From the NCBI RefSeq assembly GCF_019207025.1, contig NZ_JAEEGC010000137.1:24311-88310 (forward strand): a stretch of DNA of 64,000 nt, read 5' to 3'. Position 1 is the stretch's first letter; every line of letters starts with the position of its first letter. The translations under genes and the position numbers were made by a program. The notes under the pieces were generated by a model that was not told where the DNA came from, searched no databases, and saw only the letters and a program-made list of their open reading frames with translations. This document shows, in pieces, positions 7,652-16,556 of this stretch. This stretch comes from Clostridium thailandense. Its GTDB lineage: Bacteria > Bacillota > Clostridia > Clostridiales > Clostridiaceae.

Positions 7652-8296
7652 ATGAAGATTAAATGGTTTGGGCAATCATGTTTTATGATAACCTCTGAAA
7701 ATGGAACTAAAATAGTAACAGATCCATATAATAAAATGCTTGGGTATAAATTACCTGAAATTGAAGCAAATATAGTATCTACAAGTCATGAACACGGTGA
7801 TCACAATAATGTAAAGGCAGTCAAAGGTAATTTTGTGCACATAAATGAATCAGGTGAATTTTCAAAAGATGGTATTGAGATAAAGGGTGTAAAGACATTT
7901 CATGATAAAGCTTCAGGAGCCAAGAGAGGTAAAAATACCATATATAACTTTAAAGTTGATGGAATAAATATCTGTCACTGTGGGGATCTTGGACATACTC
8001 TGGATTCTAATTTCGTGAAGGAAATAGGTAATGTAGACATACTGCTTCTTCCTGTTGGCGGTAGAGCTACAATAGATGCCATTGATGCAGTTACTGTAAT
8101 GAAGCAGTTAAACCCTATAGTGGTTATACCGATGCATTACAGAACTAAAGCATTAGGATTAATAGGTTATATATTTAGTAAGGTTGATAAATTTATAACA
8201 GCTTCAGGGTTGAAAGTAAAGGAAGATGATGTATTGAAATTAAATCAAGAGAATATTAATGATTATTCTGGGATTGTTGTTCTTAAATATGATTAA
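7652..8296 (+). CDS. MBL-fold metallo-hydrolase (UlaG-like)
   Basis: This 214-residue protein is a metallo-beta-lactamase fold hydrolase. The metal motif HEHGDH is near residue 48, with further ligands in CHCGDLGH and in PMHYRT near the end. The start MKIKWFGQSCFMI is typical of the group that contains UlaG (L-ascorbate-6-phosphate lactonase) and many uncharacterised clostridial hydrolases. It should be a cytoplasmic two-metal hydrolase; the substrate is not evident. A GGAGGA site precedes the ATG. It follows an AraC regulator and probably depends on it. Confidence 0.88.
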   Translation: MKIKWFGQSCFMITSENGTKIVTDPYNKMLGYKLPEIEANIVSTSHEHGDHNNVKAVKGNFVHINESGEFSKDGIEIKGVKTFHDKASGAKRGKNTIYNFKVDGINICHCGDLGHTLDSNFVKEIGNVDILLLPVGGRATIDAIDAVTVMKQLNPIVVIPMHYRTKALGLIGYIFSKVDKFITASGLKVKEDDVLKLNQENINDYSGIVVLKYD

Positions 8297-8418
8297 TTAG
8301 CAAGAATCCTCGGGGGAATGTTATGGGCTTTAGTTCGTATATTATGTATACTTGCAGCGTATATTTATTTTTAGTATAATTTGAATACCATGAAAAAATT
8401 AAGGAGCGTTTTCAAATC

Positions 8419-9363
8419 ATGAATATATATAGTAAGTATTACATTCCAGAAACGGATAACACTGAGAGACTACTGGAATCAAAAATGAACAAGCTTGCAC
8501 GTTTGTTGTATACTTATGCTCCGTATGACGGCATTTTAAATCTACCCATCTCTGGTCTAACTATCATCCGATATTCAGGCACAGACATGGATTGCTCAAA
8601 GACTTTCTATCTGCCTTCTTTAGCCATTGTTGCACAAGGGGCAAAGTCCATTATAATAGGTCAAGAGACATACCAACTTGGTAAATCACAAATGATAATG
8701 CAGCCGGTTACCTTGCCGGTTTCACTACGAACTATGGAGGCAAGCAAGTCCGAACCTCTCCTCGCTATCAGGATGGATCTTAATCCAAAGCGGATTGCAG
8801 AGATGGCTCTAAAAATATATCCTTATGGTTTGCATCAAAGAAAGCAGTGGCAAGCCGGGTATGTCATGAATGCTGATGTAAGTGTTATCGACGCAGTGAT
8901 AAGGCTTCTGGAGTGTCTCCAAAAGCCTAAAGATATGAAATTCATTGTGCCGCTCATTATGGATGAAATAATAATTCGTATACTTCACAGTTCTGTTGGC
9001 GTTTATGTTGCTGCAATGGGTTTTGCAGACTCGGGAGTACATCAGGTAGCAGATGCAATTGCCTGGCTTCGTGATAATTTTTCTCAGCCGGTTAAGGTTT
9101 CAGATTTGGCAAAGCTCACACATATGAGTGTATCTTCTTTTCGCGATCATTTTAAAGCGGTAACTTCGATGACACCTATGCAATATCAAAAAGCTCTGCG
9201 TCTACAGGAGGCGAGGCAGCTAATGTTGTATCAGCACATGGACGCGGCTACTGCCTGTAGAATGGCTGGGTATGTGAGCAATTCTCAGTTTAGCCGGGAT
9301 TACAGCAGTTTTTATGGAGTTTCTCCAAGAAAAGATATAGCCAGATTGCGTCAGCAATCTTAA
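8419..9363 (+). CDS. AraC-family regulator with AraC_N sensor domain
   Basis: The 314-residue product has the AraC_N type N-terminal domain (about residues 25-180; PSLAIVAQGAKSIIIGQETY is characteristic) and a C-terminal two-part AraC helix-turn-helix (VSDLAKLTHMSVSSFRDHF and ATACRMAGYVSNSQFSRDY). Regulators of this class usually control a neighbouring oxidoreductase gene. Here the following gene encodes an iron-sulfur flavoprotein, and the spacer carries a 15-base direct repeat with a 21-base period, a good AraC-type site. Codon use is slightly more GC-rich than its neighbours, which hints at transfer. Confidence 0.9.
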   Translation: MNIYSKYYIPETDNTERLLESKMNKLARLLYTYAPYDGILNLPISGLTIIRYSGTDMDCSKTFYLPSLAIVAQGAKSIIIGQETYQLGKSQMIMQPVTLPVSLRTMEASKSEPLLAIRMDLNPKRIAEMALKIYPYGLHQRKQWQAGYVMNADVSVIDAVIRLLECLQKPKDMKFIVPLIMDEIIIRILHSSVGVYVAAMGFADSGVHQVADAIAWLRDNFSQPVKVSDLAKLTHMSVSSFRDHFKAVTSMTPMQYQKALRLQEARQLMLYQHMDAATACRMAGYVSNSQFSRDYSSFYGVSPRKDIARLRQQS

Positions 9364-9456
9364 AAAACCATACTGACTGAAACTACAGCTTTTGGCTTAA
9401 TAGTTCATATGACTTTTAAACTAACAAAAAGAGAATCAAATTACCACATTATGTTG

Positions 9457-9487
9457 CCCGCTGCTGAAAAGTTAGCGGGTTTTCCTT
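9457..9487 (+). terminator. Terminator after the AraC gene
   Basis: CCCGCT and AGCGGG pair around an 11-base loop and are followed by TTTTCCTTAT. It lies about 95 bases after the AraC stop codon. Confidence 0.6.
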
Positions 9488-9559
9488 ATATTCTGCAAGA
9501 ATATGTCATTGGGTTAACAATCTCAGCTCTCCTATACAACTGGGAAGAGATAATGATTT

Positions 9560-9595
9560 GGTGAAAAAGGCAAAAGGGCAGGTGAAAAAGGCAAA
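9560..9595 (+). promoter_or_regulatory. Direct repeat, probable AraC binding site
   Basis: GGTGAAAAAGGCAAA occurs at 9560-9574 and again at 9581-9595, a period of 21 bases (two helical turns on one DNA face). AraC-family proteins bind such direct repeats upstream of the promoter they activate. The site lies between the AraC gene and the flavoprotein gene. The rest of this 357-base spacer holds only the terminator and AT-rich sequence. Confidence 0.5.
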
Positions 9596-9721
9596 CATCC
9601 TTGATATGTAACATATATAATTAATTTAGTTTTTGAACCAGTATTAAGCTGTTCTCTTAGGGGTACCATGCTGGTTTGAGCAACATTTTAATTTTAAGAT
9701 TGATATCAGGAGGTAAGAAAA

Positions 9722-10282
9722 ATGAAAGTTATGGCTTTTGTAGGTAGTGGGAGAAAGGAAGGAAATACTTCAAAAATAGTTGGCGCTATTTGTGACGGCA
9801 TTAAGGAAAATGGACATGACGTTGAAATTTATAATTTATCAGAACTTGATAATAAAGGATGCAGGGCCTGTGGTTTATGTCAGGCAAACAAGGTGGAATA
9901 TTGTTCGATTAATGACAAGATGACCGAGCTTTTACCAAAGATAGCAGATGCTGACTGCATTATCGTGGGAACACCTGTCTATATGTTGCAAGTGAGTGGT
10001 CACACAAAACAGTTCCTCGATAGAATGTTTACATTTTTTATAGAATCCAATAATACTACGAGAATTTTACCAGGGAAAAAATATATAACAGTTACATGCA
10101 GTGGTGCACCTGCCGAAGCATTTAAAAATGTTACGGAATATCTGAATATCATTTTTGGTGGCTATAGTAAAATGGTGAATGCCGGTAATATTATCGCAGG
10201 AAATTTGGGGGATAAGGATGATATTCTTAGTCAACAAGAAATTTTAAAACAAGCTGAAGAGATAGGACGAAAATTAAACTGA
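9722..10282 (+). CDS. Iron-sulfur flavoprotein / NADPH-dependent FMN reductase family
   Basis: The 186-residue protein has the flavodoxin-like FMN-binding loop GSGRKEGNTSKI at residues 8-19 and a compact cysteine motif GCRACGLCQ...C (C-x2-C-x2-C-x7-C) near residues 46-60. That combination defines iron-sulfur flavoproteins of the Isf type, which bind FMN and one [4Fe-4S] cluster and move electrons from ferredoxin to acceptors such as oxygen or peroxide. GTPVYMLQVSGHTKQFLDR is the standard second flavin-binding segment. A CAGGAGG ribosome site precedes the ATG. It is likely to be controlled by the upstream AraC protein. Confidence 0.88.
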   Translation: MKVMAFVGSGRKEGNTSKIVGAICDGIKENGHDVEIYNLSELDNKGCRACGLCQANKVEYCSINDKMTELLPKIADADCIIVGTPVYMLQVSGHTKQFLDRMFTFFIESNNTTRILPGKKYITVTCSGAPAEAFKNVTEYLNIIFGGYSKMVNAGNIIAGNLGDKDDILSQQEILKQAEEIGRKLN

Positions 10283-10407
10283 TTGCACTAAATACAGGGG
10301 AATCGGTATATCCGGAAGGATAAAATGTTTAGGATTATAGACGAATTTCTCATACTATGGTATTTAAATATATCATTTTACTTTATTAAATTCCTACGTA
10401 GCTAGTG

Positions 10408-10448
10408 CTAACATTTATCGCCTGAAACAAGATATATGTAAATGTTAG
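10408..10448. repeat. Inverted repeat between flavoprotein and DJ-1 fusion genes
   Basis: CTAACATTTA and TAAATGTTAG, ten bases each, pair perfectly around a 21-base loop. No T tract follows directly. It may be an operator or a weak terminator of the flavoprotein gene. It is the only structured element in this 284-base spacer. Confidence 0.45.
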
Positions 10449-10566
10449 AAATATCTGGCCCTATATTTAGATTGAAATCTGGCTCTTTTTGAAAGGCAGA
10501 TTGTATGTTGTAATATAAATATGACGTGCACGGATTAAAAATTTATTTAGCGATGGAGGATTTTTA

Positions 10567-11370
10567 ATGGATATTACTAGAGTAGCTAAAAAAGTAGGAA
10601 TACTATTATTTGACGGTGTGGAACCAATGGATTTTGTCGGCCCATATGAGGCATTTATTTCTGTAAATATAGCCTCGCCTTTCGCTCATTATGATCTGTT
10701 TACAGTCAGTGAAAAAAAAGGAGATATCAATTCTAAAGGATTAGTAGTGAAAGCGGACTATGACTTTACAGATTGCCCTCAGGCAGATATTTTAGTTATA
10801 CCTGGTGGAAAAGTAACCCCCGAACTTTTATGTAATGATAATATAATAAACTGGATAAAATCGCAGAGTAAAAATGCAAATATGGTATTTTCTATATGCA
10901 ATGGAGCTGGTTTAATTGCTAAGGCGGGTTTGTTAAAAGGGTTATCTGCCACAACACATCATTTTTTTTATGATACATTGGCTGAAATCGATCCTACAAT
11001 TCATATTGTTAAGGGTGAGCGATTTGTAGATAACGGAAATATTATTACGGCTGGAGGAGTCTCTGCTGGTATAGATGGTGCCTTATCTATTATACTTAAG
11101 GTTTCAGGAGGAGAAGCCTTAAGAAATGCCTGTGAGTCTATGGAATATGGGCCGATATGGAAATCAATTAAAAAAAAGCAAGCAGGACAAGATGTATTTC
11201 GTAAAATTAATAAGGATTGCATTAAATGTGGAAAATGTGCAAAAGTTTGTCCGTTTAATGCAGTTCATGAAGGTGAAACTAAATATGAAATTGATCCTCA
11301 AAAGTGTATAGGAATAGGTCCCTGTGCTGAGCTATGTCCAGTAGGTGCGATTGAGTCTCCTATTGATTAA
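10567..11370 (+). CDS. DJ-1/PfpI-family protein fused to a C-terminal ferredoxin domain
   Basis: Residues 8-190 form a DJ-1/PfpI (class I glutamine amidotransferase-like) domain. It starts KVGILLFDGVEPMDFVGPYE, has the nucleophile elbow FSICNGAGLIAKAG (Cys near 114), then a histidine pair ATTHHFF and the ITAGGVSAGID motif. Residues about 215-267 are a two-cluster ferredoxin: first motif CIKCGKCAKVCP complete, second motif CIGIGPCAELCP with isoleucine where the second cysteine is expected. Such a domain would hold one [4Fe-4S] and probably one [3Fe-4S] cluster. DJ-1/PfpI proteins of the isonitrile hydratase/AraC-like group act on small molecules; linking one to a redox domain is unusual. GGAGG precedes the ATG. 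It follows another Fe-S flavoprotein in the same direction. Confidence 0.88.
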   Translation: MDITRVAKKVGILLFDGVEPMDFVGPYEAFISVNIASPFAHYDLFTVSEKKGDINSKGLVVKADYDFTDCPQADILVIPGGKVTPELLCNDNIINWIKSQSKNANMVFSICNGAGLIAKAGLLKGLSATTHHFFYDTLAEIDPTIHIVKGERFVDNGNIITAGGVSAGIDGALSIILKVSGGEALRNACESMEYGPIWKSIKKKQAGQDVFRKINKDCIKCGKCAKVCPFNAVHEGETKYEIDPQKCIGIGPCAELCPVGAIESPID

Positions 11371-11501
11371 AGCAAAGAACATTCCTTATGGAAAAGAAAT
11401 TGAATTTGTTAGTTCCATCATGCATTTTCTGAAGATTTAAGTGTAAGGGTAAATACCAATATTCTTAGATGATTTGGTTTTTATTCTTCTAAAAGTTCAT
11501 A

Positions 11502-11536
11502 AGACCTTTGTAGGAATACAGAGGTCTCATTTTTAT
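11502..11536 (+). terminator. Terminator after the DJ-1/ferredoxin fusion
   Basis: AGACCTTTGT and ACAGAGGTCT pair with one mismatch around a short loop, and CATTTTTAT follows. It separates this gene from the MarR/ABC unit. Confidence 0.65.
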
Positions 11537-11586
11537 GTGTAAAACATAAATATAAATGCATTTATTAGAAAAAATAAGAATTAGTA

Positions 11587-11627
11587 TTGACAAAATGATT
11601 AATAGTATATATAGTTAATAGTGTTAG
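11587..11627 (+). promoter_or_regulatory. MarR promoter with operator copy 1
   Basis: TTGACA at 11587-11592 and TATAGT at 11610-11615 are 17 bases apart. The block TAATAGTGTTAG (11616-11627) lies at the start point and recurs exactly at 12127-12138 before the ABC genes. It is the probable binding site of the MarR protein encoded next. Confidence 0.6.
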
Positions 11628-11655
11628 ATAATTTTAAATTCAAGTAGGTGAAAAA

Positions 11656-12084
11656 ATGGATTACGAAAGTTTAGCGAGTGAGTATATGGAAGTAATGTAC
11701 CGGATGCGTGGAAGAAATGCCCAGAAGCATGTTAGCGATTCTGTGAATGGTGAAAATTTTGTACTCTCCTATATTTCTGAACATGAAGGAAATGTAATTC
11801 CAAGTGATATCAGTAATGCCATGGGAACCACTTCAGCTAGGATTGCAGCGGCTCTTAACAGTCTGGAGGGAAAAGGGCTGATTTTACGAAGAATTGATTT
11901 GGAGGATCGTAGAAGAATTTTGATTGACTTAACTGATGCCGGAAGAGAGCAGGTACATAAGCAAAATCAGATGAGGATGAGCTTTATAACCAATATGCTT
12001 AAATATCTCGGAGAAGACGACGCAAAGGAGTATATCCGGATTATGAAAAAACTTGCTGATAAAAGCCCAGAAGATTTTATATAG
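11656..12084 (+). CDS. MarR-family regulator
   Basis: The 142-residue protein has a winged helix with VIPSDISNAMGTTSARIAAAL as helix-turn-helix and the wing LEDRRRILIDLTDAG, the classic MarR signature (DRR...LTxxG). It should act as a dimer. It is the first gene of a unit with two ABC exporter half-transporters. The same 12-base block overlaps its promoter and that of the exporter, so autorepression and control of the exporter are likely. This arrangement is common for drug or peptide efflux pumps in clostridia. Confidence 0.9.
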   Translation: MDYESLASEYMEVMYRMRGRNAQKHVSDSVNGENFVLSYISEHEGNVIPSDISNAMGTTSARIAAALNSLEGKGLILRRIDLEDRRRILIDLTDAGREQVHKQNQMRMSFITNMLKYLGEDDAKEYIRIMKKLADKSPEDFI

Positions 12085-12126
12085 ATGCAGTCACGTTATG
12101 TGACTGCATACGTTACAACAAATACC

Positions 12127-12146
12127 TAATAGTGTTAGTATATAAT
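12127..12146 (+). promoter_or_regulatory. MarR operator copy 2 and -10 box before the ABC genes
   Basis: TAATAGTGTTAG at 12127-12138 repeats the block at 11616-11627. A perfect TATAAT follows at 12141-12146, about 26 bases before the ABC start codon. Binding here would block the promoter. Confidence 0.6.
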
Positions 12147-12171
12147 GCAGTTAATAAAAGGAGGAGAAAAT

Positions 12172-13932
12172 ATGTTTAAATTATTAAAACACCTGAAAAA
12201 AGGAGAATGGATTCAGGTGTTGGCAAGTATAGTATTTATCGTAGCACAGGTCTGGCTGGATTTGAAACTTCCAGATTATATGTCTGAGATTACAAAAATT
12301 ATACAAACACCGGGAAGTGAACTGTCAGCCATGTGGTCGGCTGGTGGAAAGATGATGCTTTGTGCTATAGGTAGTCTTGTGTCCGCTGTAGTGGTAGGAT
12401 TTTTTGTAGAAAGAATCGCAGCTGCTTTTTCTCAGAGGCTTAGAAGTCTTTTGTTTTCCAAGGTAGATTCTTTCTCAATGGAAGAAATCAGCCGTTTTTC
12501 TACAGATAGCCTGATAACACGATCAACCAATGATATTACTCAGGTACAGATGCTGGTTGCAATGGGATTACAGACACTAATTAAGGCACCAATTCTGGTA
12601 GTATGGGCAATAACAAAAATTTCAGGAAAAGGGTTTGAGTGGACGGTTGCTACGGTTGTAACGTTAGGAATTATGGTTGCTGTCATAGTACTGATTATGA
12701 TTTTCGTCATGCCAAAGTTTAAAAAAATGCAAACACTGATCGATAACTTGAATCGTGTAACAAGAGAGAATCTTACAGGATTACGGGTGGTAAGAGCATA
12801 TAATGCAGAAAACTATCAGGAAGAAAAGTTTGAAAATGCAAACGAAGAGTTAATGGCTACCCAGCTATATACCTATCGCGGCATGGCTATTATGATGCCG
12901 ATGATGACAGCACTCATGGGGGGATTGTCCCTAGCTATCTACTGGATTGGGGCTTATATCGTTAACGGAGCAGAGGCCATAGAGCGTTTGACACTTTTTT
13001 CTAACATGGTTGTGTTTTCTTCTTATGCTATGCAGGTGATAATGCCTTTCTTGATGCTTGTGATGATTTTTATAATGATGCCAAGAGCGTCAGTATCTGC
13101 CAAACGTATCAATGAAGTACTGGAAACGGAACCTGCAATTATAGATGGATATGTAGAAGAAGGAAAAGAGGGAATAGAAGGACAGATTGAATTCCGAAAC
13201 GTCAGTTTCAAATATCCGGGAGCTTCTGATTATGTCCTGGAAAATATCAGCTTTACTGCAAAGAAAGGAGAGACTGTTGCATTTATCGGTTCAACTGGCA
13301 GCGGTAAGAGCACACTAATTAGTCTGATTCCAAGATTTTATGATGCTACAGATGGTGATGTCCTAGTAGATGGTGTAAGCGTGAAAGGATACACACAAGA
13401 AGCTTTGCATAATAAGATTGGATATGTTCCACAGAAAGTAGTGATGTTTCGAGGAACGGTGAGCAGTAATGTGAGTTACGGTGATAACGGAAAGAAAAAG
13501 CCGGCACGTGAAGAAATACAGTCTGCGGTAAGAATTGCGCAGGGAAGTGATTTTGTAGAAAAGATGGAAAACCAGTATGAAGCGGATATCTCCCAGGGAG
13601 GTGCCAATGTGTCAGGAGGTCAGAAACAGCGATTAGCTATAGCCCGTGCAGTTTGTCGTAAACCGGAAATTTATATTTTTGATGACAGCTTCTCGGCACT
13701 GGATTATAAGACCGATCGCATACTTAGATCCACGTTAAAAAAAGAAACAGCGGGAGTAACCAGCCTGATTGTTGCTCAAAGAATCGGAACTATTATGGAT
13801 GCTGATCAGATCATTGTTCTGGATGAAGGCAAAGTGGTTGGAAAAGGCACTCACAAAGAGCTTTTAAATACTTGTGATGTTTATAAAGAAATAGCTATGT
13901 CACAATTAAGTGAGGAGGAATTGGTATCATGA
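12172..13932 (+). CDS. ABC exporter half-transporter A (MdlB/LmrC-like)
   Basis: The 586-residue protein has an ABC type I exporter membrane domain (residues about 15-300, six segments) and a nucleotide-binding domain. Walker A is GSTGSGKS, the signature is VSGGQKQRLAIARA. Walker B ends IFDDSFSALD, with aspartate in place of the catalytic glutamate, and the switch histidine is glutamine (IVAQRIGTI). The site built on its own Walker motifs is therefore degenerate, as in one half of heterodimeric exporters such as TM287/288. I choose the ATG at 12172 with GGAGGAG upstream. It overlaps the next gene by four bases, and the two surely form one pump for drugs, peptides or lipids. Confidence 0.92.
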   Translation: MFKLLKHLKKGEWIQVLASIVFIVAQVWLDLKLPDYMSEITKIIQTPGSELSAMWSAGGKMMLCAIGSLVSAVVVGFFVERIAAAFSQRLRSLLFSKVDSFSMEEISRFSTDSLITRSTNDITQVQMLVAMGLQTLIKAPILVVWAITKISGKGFEWTVATVVTLGIMVAVIVLIMIFVMPKFKKMQTLIDNLNRVTRENLTGLRVVRAYNAENYQEEKFENANEELMATQLYTYRGMAIMMPMMTALMGGLSLAIYWIGAYIVNGAEAIERLTLFSNMVVFSSYAMQVIMPFLMLVMIFIMMPRASVSAKRINEVLETEPAIIDGYVEEGKEGIEGQIEFRNVSFKYPGASDYVLENISFTAKKGETVAFIGSTGSGKSTLISLIPRFYDATDGDVLVDGVSVKGYTQEALHNKIGYVPQKVVMFRGTVSSNVSYGDNGKKKPAREEIQSAVRIAQGSDFVEKMENQYEADISQGGANVSGGQKQRLAIARAVCRKPEIYIFDDSFSALDYKTDRILRSTLKKETAGVTSLIVAQRIGTIMDADQIIVLDEGKVVGKGTHKELLNTCDVYKEIAMSQLSEEELVS

Positions 13933-15779
13933 GTGAACAAAGAGTAAAACAAAATTTGCAGGGTAGTCCAAAGGTAAGGAGCGCTGTGGGCGGAATAGTG
14001 GAAAAACAGAAAAGTTTTAAGACAACTGTGGCAAAACTGTTAGGGTACTGCAAGAAATATGTACCTGCCATATTAATTGCATGGATTGCTGCGGCAGCTG
14101 GAACGGTGCTGCAGGTTATCGGACCTAACAAATTAAAGGATTTAACGGATGAAATCATGAAGGGTCTTCCGAAAGTGGTAAAAGGAACTCAGGTGCTAGG
14201 AAGTATTGATATGAATGCGGTTTCTAAAATTTCATGGACACTGGCGATATTTTATGGTATCTCACTACTTTTGAATTATTTACAAAGTTTGATTATGGCC
14301 ACGGTAACTCAGACTATTTCTAAGAAGATGCGAACCGATATTTCGCAGAAAGTGAACCGTCTTCCGCTGAAATACTTTGATTCCACCAGCTTCGGTGACG
14401 TCTTAAGTCGTGTAACAAATGATGTGGATGCAATTGGGGATACTCTGAATCAAAGTATTGGAACGTTAATTACCTCAGTTACGATGCTGATAGGTTCTCT
14501 GGTCCTGATGTTCTATAGCAGCTGGATTCTAGCACTGACTGCCATAGGGGCAAGTGCTCTTGGGGTTGTTTTTATGGAGCTCATCATGAAAGGATCACAG
14601 AAATACTTTAAAGAACAACAGGAAGAGTTAGGCCGCATTAATGGACATATCGAAGAGGTTTATACAGGACATAATGTTGTGAAGGTCTATAATGGAAGCA
14701 GGGAAGCGAAAGAAATATTTGAAAAGAGCAATTCAAATCTATACAAAAGTGCGTGGAAATCTCAATTCCTAGCTGGATTAATGGTACCTATTATGAGCTT
14801 TATGGGTAATTTTGGATATGCAGCAGTGTGCTTAGTTGGTGCAGTACTTGCTATGGATGGAAAAATTACCTTCGGTGTAATTGTAGCATTTATGATGTAT
14901 GTAAAGTTATTTACACAACCGCTGTCACAGATGGCAGTAGCAATGAGCAGTTTGCAAAGAACTGCAGCTGCAAGTGAACGTGTCTTTGAGTTCCTGGATG
15001 AAGTTGAGCTGGAAAATGAGTCAGAAAAGCAGAGTAACCTTACTAAGGTCAAAGGTGATGTTGAATTTAAGAATGTTAAATTCGGATACACACCGGATAA
15101 GACGGTTATTCACAATTTTTCAGCTAATATAAAAGCCGGACAGAAGGTGGCAATCGTTGGACCAACTGGAGCAGGAAAGACAACCATGGTCAATCTGCTT
15201 ATGAGATTCTATGAGCTTGATGCAGGAGAAATTTGTATAGATGGTGTTCCTATTCATGAGGTACGTAGAGAAAATGTCCATGCACAGTTTAGTATGGTAT
15301 TACAGGACACCTGGATTTTTGAGGGAACCATAAGGGATAACATCATATATAGTAAGCAGGGGGTTACTGAAGAAGAGGTAATAAAAGCATGCAAAACCGT
15401 AGGGCTTCACCATTTTATCAAGACTTTACCAAAGGGCTATGATACAATACTGGATGATAAGGCAAGTATTTCAGAAGGACAGAAGCAGCTCATTACAATA
15501 GCAAGAGCGATGATACAAAATGCTCCATTACTAATACTGGACGAAGCTACAAGTTCTGTGGATACACGTATGGAACGTATGGTACAGGCAGCTATGGATA
15601 AGCTTACTGCGGGAAGAACATCTTTCGTCATTGCCCATCGGTTATCAACGATAAAGAATGCAGATCTTATACTAGTAATGAAGGATGGTGATATTATCGA
15701 AAGTGGAAGCCACGAGGAACTGCTTGAAAGGAATGGCTTTTATGCAGAGCTATATAACAATCAGTTTGAGGTAGCATAA
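13929..15779 (+). CDS. ABC exporter half-transporter B
   Basis: This 616-residue partner has a slightly longer N-terminus, six membrane segments (about residues 40-330) and a nucleotide-binding domain. Walker A is GPTGAGKT, Walker B LLILDEATSS has the catalytic Glu, and the switch is VIAHRLSTI with His. Its signature is altered to ISEGQKQ instead of LSGGQ. Together with subunit A this gives one complete ATP site (B Walker motifs with A signature) and one degenerate site. The start overlaps the stop of the previous gene (ATGA), so translation is coupled. Confidence 0.93.
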   Translation: MSEQRVKQNLQGSPKVRSAVGGIVEKQKSFKTTVAKLLGYCKKYVPAILIAWIAAAAGTVLQVIGPNKLKDLTDEIMKGLPKVVKGTQVLGSIDMNAVSKISWTLAIFYGISLLLNYLQSLIMATVTQTISKKMRTDISQKVNRLPLKYFDSTSFGDVLSRVTNDVDAIGDTLNQSIGTLITSVTMLIGSLVLMFYSSWILALTAIGASALGVVFMELIMKGSQKYFKEQQEELGRINGHIEEVYTGHNVVKVYNGSREAKEIFEKSNSNLYKSAWKSQFLAGLMVPIMSFMGNFGYAAVCLVGAVLAMDGKITFGVIVAFMMYVKLFTQPLSQMAVAMSSLQRTAAASERVFEFLDEVELENESEKQSNLTKVKGDVEFKNVKFGYTPDKTVIHNFSANIKAGQKVAIVGPTGAGKTTMVNLLMRFYELDAGEICIDGVPIHEVRRENVHAQFSMVLQDTWIFEGTIRDNIIYSKQGVTEEEVIKACKTVGLHHFIKTLPKGYDTILDDKASISEGQKQLITIARAMIQNAPLLILDEATSSVDTRMERMVQAAMDKLTAGRTSFVIAHRLSTIKNADLILVMKDGDIIESGSHEELLERNGFYAELYNNQFEVA

Positions 15780-15850
15780 AATTGGTGTAGAGAGGTAACT
15801 GTTTAAAAAGGATTAGAATTCTAAAAATAGTAAATAAAAAGTCTGAAACA

Positions 15851-15893
15851 GCCGGAGTATTTATAACGGACAAAAGTTACAAGTGTCTCCGGC
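15851..15893. repeat. GC-rich inverted repeat after the ABC operon
   Basis: GCCGGAG and CTCCGGC flank a 29-base loop. No T tract follows, so it may be a weak terminator or a protein site. It is the only structure seen between the ABC operon and the next promoter. Confidence 0.35.
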
Positions 15894-15972
15894 AGTAAAT
15901 CATCAAGATCGCTATTTTGTATTTATTATGAAGATAATCAACTTTATTTTTAAAAGTTATGATATAATTAAT

Positions 15973-15992
15973 ATTGTTCACAGTGGAACAAT
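15973..15992. promoter_or_regulatory. Palindromic operator before the second MarR gene
   Basis: ATTGTTC-ACAGTG-GAACAAT is a perfect seven-base inverted repeat just after TATAATTAATAT. MarR proteins typically bind such sites, so autoregulation is likely. Confidence 0.55.
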
Positions 15993-16035
15993 TCTGCTAT
16001 GAACTATATTATATTTTGATTGGAGGATTACCATT

Positions 16036-16494
16036 ATGGATTACAATAATCTCAAGGTTAAGCAGTCTGGCGAAGTGGTTCAATCTTTTATGGCAATTAG
16101 TGGAACTTTGACAAGGTTTACATCACAAAATGCTGATAGTATGGGCCTTACATTACAACAGATGGGTATTTTGAATATAGTAAGTGCCTTTCCTGAAATA
16201 ACACTTAAAGGGATAACAGACAAATTAAATCTCCCAAAAAGTACGGTTAGTGTTAATGTTGACAGTCTTGTTAACTTAAAACTTATTGATAGGAAAATTA
16301 CTAAAGAAAACCGTAGGGAAATCCATTTAACTTCAACTTCAAAAGGTAAAGAGCTATCAAAGAAGTCTTCTCAAAACGCTCTATCATATAGAGCCATGGC
16401 GTTAGCATTGGAAAAAATACCAGAAGAGGATGTTCAGACTCTAATTCGAATACATAAAGAACTTTTAAACCATTTGCGAGACTGCAAGTTTTAA
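16036..16494 (+). CDS. MarR-family regulator
   Basis: The 152-residue protein shows a MarR winged helix: ITLKGITDKLNLPKSTVSVN as helix-turn-helix and ENRREIHLTSTSKG as wing. It has its own palindromic operator and a GGAGGA site. No target gene lies downstream on the same strand; the next intact genes are on the other strand. Its partner may have been lost, as the following DNA is a kinase remnant, or it may control a distant gene. Confidence 0.85.
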   Translation: MDYNNLKVKQSGEVVQSFMAISGTLTRFTSQNADSMGLTLQQMGILNIVSAFPEITLKGITDKLNLPKSTVSVNVDSLVNLKLIDRKITKENRREIHLTSTSKGKELSKKSSQNALSYRAMALALEKIPEEDVQTLIRIHKELLNHLRDCKF

Positions 16495-16556
16495 ATGCAT
16501 AATCTTAATATTTAGCGTAACATCTGAAAGAATGAACAATTTATCTAAACACTGTA

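Noticed and set aside
14762..15091. 109-codon minus-strand frame inside ABC subunit B
   Set aside because: It is opposite the conserved membrane and linker region of an unmistakable exporter, with no start signal.
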